NCBI RefSeq assembly: GCF_002007105.1
Contig: NZ_MVBC01000003.1
Span: forward strand, 304,546 to 368,545
From: Hymenobacter sp. CRA2
GTDB lineage: Bacteria; Bacteroidota; Bacteroidia; Cytophagales; Hymenobacteraceae
Direction of reading: 5' to 3'
DNA length: 64,000 bases
Both the position numbers and the translations under genes were made by a program. Of the stretch, positions 50,879 to 59,736 are shown piece by piece. Numbering within the stretch: the first letter of the stretch is position 1; each line of letters starts with the position of its first letter. The notes beneath the pieces were generated by a model. That model had not been told where the DNA came from. It saw only the letters and a list, made by a program, of their open reading frames with translations, and made no database searches.

Positions 50879-52531
50879 ATGAAACACCTAGTAGCCCGAA
50901 TCCACCCCCACGACAACGTACTCGTCGCCCTGCAGGACCTGCCGGCTGGCACCACCATTCCGTGGGGAGATAGCGCCATCAAGACCGTCGCCGCCATTCC
51001 GGCCAAGCACAAGCTGGCCATGCAGGACTTTCAGGTCGGCGACTCCGTGACCATGTACGGCGTGCTCGTGGGCAAAATCCGCGAGGCCATTCCGCAGGGC
51101 GGCCTGCTCACCACCTCGAACATCAAGCACGCCACCAACTCCTACGACGAGCAAGGTGCCCAGCGGGCTTCGTGGCCGGTGCCGAACGTGGAGCAGTGGC
51201 AGGACCGCACCTTCATGGGCTTTCACCGCTCCAACGGGCAGGTGGGCACGGCCAACTACTGGCTGGTGATTCCGCTGGTGTTCTGCGAAAACCGCAACAT
51301 CCAGGTGCTGGAAGAAGCCCTGGTGAATGACCTCGGCTACGCCCGCAAGAAAAGCTACCAGCCGCAAACGCAAGAGCTGATTCAGCTGATGCAGGCCGGC
51401 AAGTCGGTCGAGGAAATCCTGCAGGCCGACCTGCAAACCGCCCTGGAGGCCCACCAGAAGCCCAAGCTGTTCCCGAACGTGGACGGCGTGCGCTTTCTGA
51501 CCCACGAAGGCGGCTGCGGCGGCATCCGGCAGGATGCCCAAACGCTCTGCGGCTTGCTCGCGGGCTACATCACCCACCCGAACGTGGCTGGCGCCACCGT
51601 GCTCAGCCTGGGTTGCCAGAACGCGCAGGTGTCGATGCTGCAGGACGAAATCCGCAAGCGCGACGCCAACTTCGACAAGCCGCTCTACATCCTGGAGCAG
51701 CAGAAAATCGGCACCGAGGAAAATCTGGTGAGCACCGCGCTGCGCCAGACCTTCGCCGGGCTGATGCTGGCCAACGCGCAGCAGCGCCAGCCGGCGCCGC
51801 TGAGCAAGCTGTGCATCGGCCTGGAGTGCGGCGGCTCGGACGGCTTCTCGGGTATCTCGGCCAACCCCGCCGTGGGCCACGTGTCCGACATGCTGGTAGC
51901 CCTGGGCGGCTCGGTTATTCTGGCCGAATTCCCGGAGCTGAACGGCGTGGAGCAGGAACTGGTGGACCGCTCGGTCGACAAAGAAACCGCCGAGCGGTTC
52001 AGCTCGCTGATGAAGGCCTACAGCGACTCCGCCGTGGCCGTCGGCTCGGGCTTCGACATGAACCCCTCGCCCGGCAACATCCGCGACGGTCTGCTGACCG
52101 ACGCCATGAAATCGGCCGGCGCCGCGCGCAAGGGCGGTTCTTCGCCTGTGGTAGCCGTGCTCGACTACCCCGAGCCGGTGACCAAGCCCGGCCTGAACCT
52201 GCTCTGTACCCCCGGCAACGACGTGGAATCGACCACGGCCGAAGTGGGCTCGGGCGCCAACGTGGTGCTCTTTACCACCGGCCTGGGCACGCCCACCGGC
52301 AACCCCATTGCCCCCGTGGTGAAGATTGCCACCAACACCCCGCTGGCCAAGCGGATGCCCGACATCATCGACATCAACACCGGCACCGTCATCGACGGCG
52401 AGGAAACCATCGAGCAGGCCGGGGAGCGGATTCTGGACTACGTCATTCGGGTAGCCAGCGGCGAGGAAGTAGCCGCCGTGCGCCACGGCCAGACCGATTT
52501 CATTCCCTGGAAACGTGGCGTTTCGCTGTAG
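50879..52531 (+). CDS. uxaA: Altronate dehydratase
   Basis: 550 residues with an N-terminal SAF domain (ARIHPHDNVLVALQDLPAG) and the UxaA/GarD dehydratase core: NYWLVIPLVFCENRNI, THEGGCGGIRQDA and GLECGGSDGFSGISANPAVG. The cysteines in GCGG and ECGG are the likely iron ligands. It dehydrates altronate to KDG. The single protein spans both domains, as in most members. The ATG lies just after the palindromic repeat. Confidence 0.95.
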   Translation: MKHLVARIHPHDNVLVALQDLPAGTTIPWGDSAIKTVAAIPAKHKLAMQDFQVGDSVTMYGVLVGKIREAIPQGGLLTTSNIKHATNSYDEQGAQRASWPVPNVEQWQDRTFMGFHRSNGQVGTANYWLVIPLVFCENRNIQVLEEALVNDLGYARKKSYQPQTQELIQLMQAGKSVEEILQADLQTALEAHQKPKLFPNVDGVRFLTHEGGCGGIRQDAQTLCGLLAGYITHPNVAGATVLSLGCQNAQVSMLQDEIRKRDANFDKPLYILEQQKIGTEENLVSTALRQTFAGLMLANAQQRQPAPLSKLCIGLECGGSDGFSGISANPAVGHVSDMLVALGGSVILAEFPELNGVEQELVDRSVDKETAERFSSLMKAYSDSAVAVGSGFDMNPSPGNIRDGLLTDAMKSAGAARKGGSSPVVAVLDYPEPVTKPGLNLLCTPGNDVESTTAEVGSGANVVLFTTGLGTPTGNPIAPVVKIATNTPLAKRMPDIIDINTGTVIDGEETIEQAGERILDYVIRVASGEEVAAVRHGQTDFIPWKRGVSL

Positions 52532-52545
52532 TGAACTGGCCGCTT

Positions 52546-52569
52546 CGTAACCGTTTGCGTGAATAAATG
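52546..52569 (+). promoter_or_regulatory. Degenerate LacI-type operator/promoter, copy 4 (before uxaC)
   Basis: CGTAACCGTTTGCGTGAATA preserves only the right half and -7 region of the other copies, with one inserted base. It lies 119 bases before the uxaC ATG, matching the 121 and 125 bases of copies 2 and 3. Confidence 0.45.
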
Positions 52570-52676
52570 CGGTGGCGAAGCGGCCCGCTTCACCCAATGC
52601 TTACCCGGGTTAAATACATTTATCGACCCACCGAGCCGGTGCTTCCCGGAGCCCGCGGCTTTGCTCTGAATACCCT

Positions 52677-54116
52677 ATGAAAGCTTTCCTGAACGACGAT
52701 TTTCTGCTGCAAACCGCCACGGCGCGCACGCTCTACCACGAGTATGCCCGACAGATGCCCATCATCGACTACCACAACCACCTGCTGCCCGACCAGATTG
52801 CCGAAGACAAGCAGTTCGACAACCTGACGCAGATCTGGCTCTACGGCGACCATTACAAGTGGCGCGCCATGCGCACCAACGGCATCGATGAGCGCTACAT
52901 CACGGGCGACGCGTCGGACTGGGAGAAGTTTGAGAAGTGGGCCGAGACGGTACCGCAGACCCTGCGCAACCCGCTCTACCACTGGACGCACCTGGAGCTG
53001 CAGCGCTACTTCGGCGTGACGGAGCTGCTCAACAAGGAGTCGGCCCGCCGCATCTACGACCACTGCTCGGCCCTGTTGCGCACGCCTGAGTACTCGGTGC
53101 GCGGCCTGCTGAAGAAGATGAACGTAGCCACGCTCTGCACCACCGACGACCCTTCGGATTCGCTGGAGCACCACCGCGCCATTGCCGCCGACCCCTTCGG
53201 CGTGCAGGTGCTGCCCACCTTCCGCCCCGACAAAGCCATGTCGCCGGAAGATGCCGCCGCCTACAATGCCTACCTGGATAAGCTGGGCACCTCGGCCGCC
53301 GTGGACATCCTGAACTACCAGGACCTGCAAACGGCCCTGCGCGTGCGCCACGACTACTTCGCCGCCCTGGGCTGCCGCCTGTCGGACCACGGCCTGGAGC
53401 AGATCTACGCCGCTGATTACACCGACGCCGACATCAGCCGCATCTTCGCTAAAGTGCGCGGCGGCGAGACGCTGGAGCGCGCGGAAGTGCTGCAGTTCAA
53501 GTCGGCCATGCTGGTGTTCCTCGCGGAGCTGGACTGGGAGAAAGGCTGGACCCAGCAGTTTCACCTCGGCGCCCTGCGCAACAACAACGCCCGCATGCTG
53601 CGCCAGCTCGGCCCCGACACCGGCTGGGACTCCATCGGCGACTTCCAGCAGGCCCCGGCCCTCGCGAAGTTCCTCGACCGCCTCGACACCCAGGACAAGC
53701 TGGCCAAGACGATTCTCTACAACCTGAATCCCTCCGACAACGAGCTGTTTGCCACCATGATCGGCAACTTCCAGGACGGTTCGGTGGCCGGCAAGATGCA
53801 GTTCGGCTCGGGCTGGTGGTTCCTCGACCAAAAGGACGGCATGGAGCGGCAGATCAACGCCTTGTCGAACATGGGCCTGCTGAGCCGCTTCGTGGGCATG
53901 CTCACCGACTCGCGTAGCTTCCTCTCGTACCCGCGCCACGAGTACTTCCGCCGCATCCTCTGCAACATGCTTGGCAACGACGTGGAGAACGGCGAGCTGC
54001 CGGCCGATATGGCGCTGCTCGGCACCATGGTGCAGAACATCTGCTACGGCAACGCCAACGAGTACTTCGGCTTCCAGCCGGTGGCCGCGGCCGCCTCGGT
54101 AGCTGCCGAAGCTTAG
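52677..54116 (+). CDS. uxaC: Uronate isomerase
   Basis: 479 residues of the amidohydrolase-like uronate isomerase family. The early metal site is IIDYHNHLLPDQIAEDKQF, and LCTTDDPSDSLEHH, VLPTFRPDKAM and FLSYPRHEYFRRILCNMLG are family motifs. It converts galacturonate to tagaturonate (and glucuronate to fructuronate), the first step of the isomerase branch. It lies after uxaA with a 145-base gap holding operator copy 4, so it may have its own promoter. A terminator follows. Confidence 0.95.
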   Translation: MKAFLNDDFLLQTATARTLYHEYARQMPIIDYHNHLLPDQIAEDKQFDNLTQIWLYGDHYKWRAMRTNGIDERYITGDASDWEKFEKWAETVPQTLRNPLYHWTHLELQRYFGVTELLNKESARRIYDHCSALLRTPEYSVRGLLKKMNVATLCTTDDPSDSLEHHRAIAADPFGVQVLPTFRPDKAMSPEDAAAYNAYLDKLGTSAAVDILNYQDLQTALRVRHDYFAALGCRLSDHGLEQIYAADYTDADISRIFAKVRGGETLERAEVLQFKSAMLVFLAELDWEKGWTQQFHLGALRNNNARMLRQLGPDTGWDSIGDFQQAPALAKFLDRLDTQDKLAKTILYNLNPSDNELFATMIGNFQDGSVAGKMQFGSGWWFLDQKDGMERQINALSNMGLLSRFVGMLTDSRSFLSYPRHEYFRRILCNMLGNDVENGELPADMALLGTMVQNICYGNANEYFGFQPVAAAASVAAEA

Positions 54117-54125
54117 GACTTCCAG

Positions 54126-54164
54126 ACACCGGCAACGTTTACGGCAACGTTGCCGGTGTTTTTA
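54126..54164 (+). terminator. Terminator after uxaC with operator-like sequence
   Basis: ACACCGGCAACGTT pairs perfectly with AACGTTGCCGGTGT around a TACGGC loop, followed by TTTTTA. The stem contains GGCAACGTT and AACGTTGCC, closely resembling the LacI half-sites. Confidence 0.85.
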
Positions 54165-54227
54165 TGGGGCGCAAACGATTGTTCCGCCCCGGTTCCTGCC
54201 GACCTTGTCTAAACGACGGTGCCGCCC

Positions 54228-54346
54228 GTGGCGCGGAGTGCTATTCCGCGTGGCCACGCAGGCGCCAATGACCACTCGCGCTGCTAAGCTAGGTGGTGCA
54301 GTCCCCAATGGCGGCGTAAGGCTGCCCGCGGAGTAGTACTCCGCGC
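54228..54346. repeat. Pair of CGCGGAGT hairpins before kdgK
   Basis: Two short hairpins share the core GCGCGGAGT: 54228-54258 (GTGGCGCGGAGT with ATTCCGCGTGGCCAC) and 54325-54346 (CGCGGAGTAGTACTCCGCG). A 14-base match to the second, GCTGCCCGCGGAGT, recurs near 58125. Confidence 0.6.
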
Positions 54347-54364
54347 CACTCTCTTCACCCTGAA

Positions 54365-55381
54365 ATGAAGCAAATCGTTACGTTCGGCGAAATCATGATG
54401 CGGCTCTCGCCGCCGTTGAACTACCGTTTGGAGCAGGCAAATGAGCTGGAAGTAACCTACGGCGGCGGCGACGCTAACGTGGCCGCTTCCCTGGCCTGCC
54501 TGGGCCTGCCCGCCGCCCACGTCACCTGTTTCCCCGACCACCAACTGGGCCGCGCCGCCACCCAACAGTTCCGCCGCCTGGGTGTGGACATGAGCCGCGT
54601 GGTGTACACGCCGAACACCCGTCTGGGCCTGTACTTCCTGGAAGTGGGCTCGGCCCTACGCGCCAGCACCATTGTCTACGACCGATTCGACTCGGCCTTC
54701 GCCAAGCTCGACCCGGCTGCTTTCGACTGGGAAGAAATCCTGAAGGACGCCCAGTGGTTTCACTGGACGGGCATTACCGCCGCCATTTCCGCCTCGGCGG
54801 CCCAGGCCTGCCGCGACGCCATCAAGGTGGCCCGCCGCCTTGGCATCACCGTGTCGGCCGACGTGAACTACCGCCGCAACCTGTGGCAGTACGGGCAGCG
54901 CGCCCAGGACGTGATGCCGGAGCTGGTGGAAGGCTGCGACGTGGCCGTGTGCTCGGAGGGCGACGCGGAGGATTTGTTCGGCATTCAGGCCGATGCGGAG
55001 TGCGAAAACAGCTTCGAGTGCATGGCGCAGAAGCTCATGCAGCGCTTCCCCCAAATCAAGCAGGTAATGGCCACGCGCCGCCAGACGCAAAGCGCCTCGC
55101 ACGAGCGGATTCAGGGCATGCTGGTCGATGCCGAGCAGGGCTACCTCGAAACGCAGTTCTACGACATCGCCCCCGTGGTGGACCGCATCGGCGGCGGCGA
55201 CGCCTTCATTGCCGGCTTCATCTACGGCAAGCTCAAACTCGCCTCGGCCGAGCAGGCGCTGAGCTTTGCCACGGCGGCCTCGGCGCTGAAGCACACCATT
55301 CACGGCGACGTGAACCTGGCCACCGTGGCCGAAGTGGAGCACATTATGGCCGGCAACACCACCGGCCGCCTGCTCCGATAA
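54365..55381 (+). CDS. kdgK: 2-keto-3-deoxygluconate kinase (PfkB family)
   Basis: 338 residues of the ribokinase/PfkB family. The N-terminal IVTFGEIMMRLSPP, the substrate loop YGGGDANVAASLACLG and the ATP/anion-hole region IGGGDAFIAGFIYGKL (general-base Asp) are complete. The context (aldolase 25 bases downstream, KDG-producing genes upstream) points to KDG phosphorylation to KDPG. It starts a three-gene run with eda and exuT after the uxaC terminator, so it has its own promoter or relies on read-through. Confidence 0.93.
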   Translation: MKQIVTFGEIMMRLSPPLNYRLEQANELEVTYGGGDANVAASLACLGLPAAHVTCFPDHQLGRAATQQFRRLGVDMSRVVYTPNTRLGLYFLEVGSALRASTIVYDRFDSAFAKLDPAAFDWEEILKDAQWFHWTGITAAISASAAQACRDAIKVARRLGITVSADVNYRRNLWQYGQRAQDVMPELVEGCDVAVCSEGDAEDLFGIQADAECENSFECMAQKLMQRFPQIKQVMATRRQTQSASHERIQGMLVDAEQGYLETQFYDIAPVVDRIGGGDAFIAGFIYGKLKLASAEQALSFATAASALKHTIHGDVNLATVAEVEHIMAGNTTGRLLR

Positions 55382-55405
55382 CCCACCCTAACCCCACCCA
55401 TCCGT

Positions 55406-56083
55406 ATGTCCTTCGCTACTGATAACGCTCCGAAAATGGCCTCGAAAGAGGTGCTGAGCCGCGTGCTCGACGCACCGGTCATTCCGGTGTTCTACCACGC
55501 CGACGTGGAGCACGCTAAGCGCATCATCGGGGCCAGCTACGCCGGCGGCATCCGCGTGTTCGAATTCACCAACCGCGGCGACAACGCCTTCGAGGTGTTC
55601 ACCAAGCTGCGCGAATTCGTGCGCGAGACGTACCCCGACATGCTGCTGGGCATCGGCACCATCTACAACGCCAAGGACGCGGAGGCCTTCATCCTGGCCG
55701 GCGCCGACTTCGTGGTGCAGCCCATCACCACCGCCGACGTGGCCGCCATCTGCCGCCACTACGACATTGCGTGGGTGCCCGGCGTGATGACGCTGAACGA
55801 AATCTTCCACGCCACCCGCCTCGGCGCGGCTATCGTGAAAATCTTCCCCGGCAACGTGGTCGGCCCCGACTACGTGAAGGCCGTGCACGGCCCCATGCCC
55901 AAGGTGAAAATCATGGTGACGGGTGGGGTGGAGCCCACCACCGAAAGCCTGGGCGCCTGGTTTGGTGCCGGCGTAAGCGCCGTGGGCATGGGCTCGCAGC
56001 TCTTCAAGAACTCCGACGACCTCGACGCCCTGTCGGCCCGCATTGCCGAGCTGATGGCTTTCGTGAACACCCTGAAAAAGTAA
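55406..56083 (+). CDS. eda: KDPG/KHG aldolase
   Basis: 225 residues. The Schiff-base lysine is Lys145 in AAIVKIFPGNVVGPDYV, the general acid/base Glu53 lies in VFEFTNRGDNAF, and the phosphate loop is TGGVEPT. It splits 2-keto-3-deoxy-6-phosphogluconate to pyruvate and glyceraldehyde-3-phosphate, the last step of the pathway. It sits between kdgK (25 bases) and the MFS gene (6 bases). Confidence 0.94.
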   Translation: MSFATDNAPKMASKEVLSRVLDAPVIPVFYHADVEHAKRIIGASYAGGIRVFEFTNRGDNAFEVFTKLREFVRETYPDMLLGIGTIYNAKDAEAFILAGADFVVQPITTADVAAICRHYDIAWVPGVMTLNEIFHATRLGAAIVKIFPGNVVGPDYVKAVHGPMPKVKIMVTGGVEPTTESLGAWFGAGVSAVGMGSQLFKNSDDLDALSARIAELMAFVNTLKK

Positions 56084-56089
56084 GCGCCG

Positions 56090-57454
56090 ATGCCAACGAC
56101 CACTCCCACCTCGGTAGAACGGCCCGCCGGAGCGGCGCTGAACGCCGGGCCCATCGGTAAGTACCGTTGGACCATCTGCTCCCTGGTGTTTTTCGCCACC
56201 ACGGTCAACTACCTCGACCGGGCGGTGATTTCGCTGCTGAAGCCCTACCTCGAAACCGAGTTTAAGTGGACCGACGCCGACTACGCCAACATTGAAATTG
56301 CCTTCAAGTTTGCCTACTCGCTGGGCATGCTCGGTGTGGGCCGCGTCATCGACAAGCTCGGCACCAAGCTGGGCTATGCCCTGTCGACGTTCCTGTGGAG
56401 CCTGGCCGCCATCGGCCACGCTTTCGTGAGCAGTACCTTCGGCTTCAGCGTAGCCCGTGCCTTCCTGGGCGTGACGGAGGCCGGCAACTTCCCGGCGGCC
56501 ATCAAAACCACCGCCGAGTGGTTTCCGCAGAAGGAGCGGGCCCTGGCCACGGGCATCTTCAACTCCGGCTCGAACGTGGGCGCCATCATCGCGCCGCTCA
56601 CCGTGCCGCTCATCGCCGAAACCATCGGCTGGCAGTGGGCTTTCATCATCACCGGCGCCCTGGGCTTCGTGTGGATGGTGCTCTGGTTTATGCTCTACGA
56701 GGTGCCCGCCAAGCACGCCCGCTTGACCAAGGCGGAGTTTGAGTACATCCACAGCGACGTGGACGACCTGGCCGCAGCCTCCATTGAGACGCAGCCGAAA
56801 GTGTCGTGGTTTAAGCTGCTGACCTTCCGCCAGACCTGGGCCTTCGTGCTCGGCAAGTTCCTGACGGACCCGATCTGGTGGTTCTACCTGTTCTGGTTGC
56901 CCGACTTCCTCAACAAGCAGTACGGCCTGAAGGGCACCGACATTGCCTTTCCGGTGGCTATGGTCTACATCCTGTCCAGCGTGGGCAGCGTGGGCGGCGG
57001 CTGGATTCCGATGAACTTCATCAAGAACGGCTGGGCACCCTTCAAGGCCCGCAAAACCTCGATGCTGCTCATTGCCCTGTGCGTGTTCCCCATCGTGTTT
57101 GCCCAATACCTCGGGCAGATCAACATGTGGCTGGCCGTACTCGTCATCGGCATTGCGGCGGCGGCTCACCAGGCCTGGAGCGCCAACATCTTCACCACCG
57201 TGTCGGACATGTTCCCCAAGCGGGCCGTGGCCTCGGTGACGGGTATCGGTGGCATGGCCGGCGGCCTGGGCGGCATTTTGCTCTCGGCCCTGGTGCAGAA
57301 GCGCATGTTCGTGTACTACGAGAGCATCGGGGAGAAGGAAACGGCCTACTTCATCATGTTCCTGATCTGCGGTGGCGCTTACCTGCTGGCCTGGCTGATC
57401 ATGCACTTCCTGGTGCCGCGCATGAAGCCGATCAACCTCGACGGACAGGCGTAG
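56090..57454 (+). CDS. exuT: Hexuronate MFS transporter (ExuT-like)
   Basis: 454 residues with 12 predicted membrane helices. Family signatures are ICSLVFFATTVNYLDRAVIS in helix 1, GVGRVIDKLGTKLGYA between helices 2 and 3, and FPAAIKTTAEWFPQKERALA. This is the anion:cation symporter branch that includes ExuT. It imports galacturonate or glucuronate across the inner membrane by proton symport. It is the last gene of the locus; a palindromic repeat follows. Confidence 0.92.
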   Translation: MPTTTPTSVERPAGAALNAGPIGKYRWTICSLVFFATTVNYLDRAVISLLKPYLETEFKWTDADYANIEIAFKFAYSLGMLGVGRVIDKLGTKLGYALSTFLWSLAAIGHAFVSSTFGFSVARAFLGVTEAGNFPAAIKTTAEWFPQKERALATGIFNSGSNVGAIIAPLTVPLIAETIGWQWAFIITGALGFVWMVLWFMLYEVPAKHARLTKAEFEYIHSDVDDLAAASIETQPKVSWFKLLTFRQTWAFVLGKFLTDPIWWFYLFWLPDFLNKQYGLKGTDIAFPVAMVYILSSVGSVGGGWIPMNFIKNGWAPFKARKTSMLLIALCVFPIVFAQYLGQINMWLAVLVIGIAAAAHQAWSANIFTTVSDMFPKRAVASVTGIGGMAGGLGGILLSALVQKRMFVYYESIGEKETAYFIMFLICGGAYLLAWLIMHFLVPRMKPINLDGQA

Positions 57455-57461
57455 GAATAAA

Positions 57462-57572
57462 AGAACGTCGTGTTGAGCGAAGTTGACGCAGTAGAGATGC
57501 TTCGACTTCGCTCAGCACGACACTAGTCTCGGCCATCAGCACGCGAGATGTCTCGACTTCGCTCGATATATC
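57462..57572. repeat. Double palindrome after exuT
   Basis: GTCGTGTTGAGCGAAGT pairs with CTTCGCTCAGCACGAC (57467-57521), then a half element, CAGCACGCGAGATGTCTCGA, of the 9621 family follows. Two repeat types appear joined head to tail. Confidence 0.75.
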
Positions 57573-57594
57573 GGCCTTTAGTCATCATCACCCC

Positions 57595-58092
57595 ATGAAA
57601 CGAATCTTCTCCTTTCCGCTTGCCGCGCTGCTGATCCTGGGGCTGGCGGCCTTCACCACCATTCAGGGCAAAGACGGCAAGCCCAACGCCAAGGACGCTG
57701 CGGCGGCCAAGGAAGTAGAAGCCCTGGAACGCCAGCGCTTCGAGGCGCAGGTGAAGAAAGACTATGCCTTTCTGGAAAAGGTCTTTGCCGACGACCTGGT
57801 GTACACCCACTCCAACGGCAAGCAGAACGGCAAGCCGGACTACATTCAATCGATTCGCGACGGCAAGAGCGTGTACGACAAGATTGATGTGGAAGCCCTG
57901 AACGTGCGCGCCTACAACGACGGCAAAGCCGCCGTGGTGAACGGCACCATCACCATTTACCAGCCCAACAAGCCCGACGGCACGCCCAACATTGCCCACC
58001 TCAAGTACGTGGTGGTGCAGATCAAGGACGCGAAGAAAGGCTGGCAGGTAGTGCTGTGGCAGTCGCAGAAGCAGCCCGAAGCCAAGAGCTAA
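57595..58092 (+). CDS. Exported NTF2-like (DUF4440) protein
   Basis: 165 residues. A signal peptide (FPLAALLILGLAAFTTIQG) precedes an NTF2-like alpha+beta domain: VEALERQRFEAQVKKDYAFL, VFADDLVYTHSNGKQNGKPD and a C-terminal sheet GWQVVLWQSQKQP. The Asp-Leu-Val-Tyr-Thr-His segment is typical of DUF4440 proteins, which bind small molecules or act as dehydratases/isomerases; the function is unknown. It is separated from the uronate locus by a repeat and is probably independent of it. Confidence 0.85.
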   Translation: MKRIFSFPLAALLILGLAAFTTIQGKDGKPNAKDAAAAKEVEALERQRFEAQVKKDYAFLEKVFADDLVYTHSNGKQNGKPDYIQSIRDGKSVYDKIDVEALNVRAYNDGKAAVVNGTITIYQPNKPDGTPNIAHLKYVVVQIKDAKKGWQVVLWQSQKQPEAKS

Positions 58093-58222
58093 CCCCCGAG
58101 GCCGACGCCGGTAGATACCGGACCGCTGCCCGCGGAGTGCAGGGGCCTGATCAGCGCTCGGTAGGCGTGCAAGCTACTGGTGCAGCCACCTCTCGCTTCG
58201 GGGCAGTAGAGTCCAGAACAGT

Positions 58223-58301
58223 CATGCTGAGTTAGTTGGAGAACTTGTAACAGGAAATCGGCAACGATTTCGGGCAAGTGACCGTCCAACGGGCTCAGCA
58301 T
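58223..58301. repeat. Inverted repeat of the CATGCTGAG type
   Basis: CATGCTGAGTTAGTTGGA and TCCAACGGGCTCAGCATG match at 15 of 18 positions across about 43 bases. It occupies the gap before fbp. Confidence 0.7.
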
Positions 58302-58344
58302 GCTGCTTTCCGGGGCGGGGCCTTCTTTTTGCTAATCCCATCTT

Positions 58345-59397
58345 ATGCATACACCCAGTACACCTACTCCCTTACCCGAGCACACCATTGCCAGCCCCGT
58401 GGGCACCACCCTGGAGCGCTACATCATGCAGAAGCAGATCGAGTTTCCCTACGCTACGGGGGAACTGTCGCAGCTGCTGCGCGACATTGCCCTGGCCGGC
58501 AAAATCATCAACCGCGAAGTAAACCGGGCGGGCCTGGCCGGCATCACCGGCGCCTACGGCCAGCAGAACGTGCAGGGCGAAGACCAGCAGCAGCTCGACG
58601 TGGTGGCCAACATCCGCTTCATTCGGGCTCTGCGCAACGGTGGGCAGGCCTGCGCGGTGCTCTCAGAGGAAGAGGACGACATCATCCACACCGGCAACGA
58701 TCACGGCAAGTACGTAGTGGCCATCGACCCGCTCGACGGCTCTTCCAACATCAACGTCAACGTCTCCATCGGCACCATCTTCAGCATCTACCGTCGCGTG
58801 ACGACGGTGGGCTCGAAGGCCACGCGCGAGGATTTTCTGCAGGGCGGACGTCAGCAGGTAGCCGCCGGCTATATCCTGTACGGCTCCAGCACCATGCTGG
58901 TGTACACCACCGGCCACGGCGTGGCAGGCTTCACCTACGAGCCGTCGTTGGGCGAATTTTTCCTCTCGCACCCCGACATCACCATTCCGCAGGACGGCAG
59001 CACTTTCTCCTGTAACGAAGGCTACTGGTTTGAGTACCCCGAGTGCGTGCGCACCTACCTCATGGACTGCAAGCGCCAGCGCTTCGCCGGCCGCTACGTG
59101 GGCTCGTTGGTGGCCGATTACCACCGCAACCTCTTTACCGGCGGCATCTACCTGTACCCGCCTACGGGCAAGAATCCCGAGGGCAAACTGCGCCTGCTCT
59201 ACGAGTGCTATCCGCTGGCCTTCCTGATCGAGCAGGCCGGAGGCAAGGCCCTGGCCGACGGCGGCCCGGTGCTCGACGTAGTGCCTACAGACTTTCACCA
59301 GCGCGCGCCCATCTTCATCGGCTCGCCGGCCATGGTAACCGCCTACCAGGCCTGCGCCGACGAGCCCGTGCTGCCGACGACGGCCACCACCGCGTAA
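58345..59397 (+). CDS. fbp: Class 1 fructose-1,6-bisphosphatase
   Basis: 350 residues, complete. Metal and substrate motifs are [28 protein letters not shown] (the DPLDGSSN metal site) and [21 protein letters not shown], with [16 protein letters not shown] near the end. It hydrolyses fructose-1,6-bisphosphate in gluconeogenesis, which cells growing on uronate-derived pyruvate need; physical proximity to the uronate locus is suggestive only. ATG at 58345. Terminator at 59419. Confidence 0.95.
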   Translation: MHTPSTPTPLPEHTIASPVGTTLERYIMQKQIEFPYATGELSQLLRDIALAGKIINREVNRAGLAGITGAYGQQNVQGEDQQQLDVVANIRFIRALRNGGQACAVLSEEEDDIIHTGNDHGKYVVAIDPLDGSSNINVNVSIGTIFSIYRRVTTVGSKATREDFLQGGRQQVAAGYILYGSSTMLVYTTGHGVAGFTYEPSLGEFFLSHPDITIPQDGSTFSCNEGYWFEYPECVRTYLMDCKRQRFAGRYVGSLVADYHRNLFTGGIYLYPPTGKNPEGKLRLLYECYPLAFLIEQAGGKALADGGPVLDVVPTDFHQRAPIFIGSPAMVTAYQACADEPVLPTTATTA

Positions 59398-59418
59398 CAG
59401 CTGCTTAGGCTAGCTGCC

Positions 59419-59470
59419 AAAACGCCCCGCCGCATCCTGCAAGGCCAGGAATGCGGTGGGGCGTTGTCGT
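59419..59470. terminator. Hairpin after fbp
   Basis: AACGCCCCGCCGCATCCTG pairs with AGGAATGCGGTGGGGCGTT with small mismatches and a short loop, followed by GTCGTTAG. A terminator of moderate quality. Confidence 0.65.
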
Positions 59471-59494
59471 TAGGACAAGGATTGTTCAGCAGCT

Positions 59495-59672
59495 AAAACT
59501 AGCTCCCCTCCTCAGCTGAGGAGGAGCTAGGGGTGGTTGACTTTGGATTAGAACGTCCTGCAACAAGCATCCTGTCGAGCGCAGCTGAGACATCTCGCGT
59601 GTTGACGCTAGGTAGTAACTTTAACTCTAACCTTTCAACCACCCCCAGCTGAGGAGGGGAGCTAGTTTTAGC
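59495..59672. repeat. Nested palindrome: AGCTCCCC family with an inserted half element
   Basis: Outer arms AAAACTAGCTCCCCTCCTCA and GAGGAGGGGAGCTAGTTTT pair. Next in are GGGGTGGTTGA and TCAACCACCCC. The centre holds GTCGAGCGCAGCTGAGACAT followed by CTCGCGTGTTGACG, a half copy of the 9621 family. Confidence 0.8.
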
Positions 59673-59736
59673 CACGTTCCAGGCCTGGAATAGCATGCGC
59701 CGCGTAACAACCGTGCTCTAGAGTGGTTGAGCACGC

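Noticed and set aside
50888..52597. Long minus-strand open frame opposite uxaA
   Set aside because: Low-complexity shadow of a well-supported gene; similar shadows lie opposite uxaB, uxaC, eda-exuT and the RND gene.
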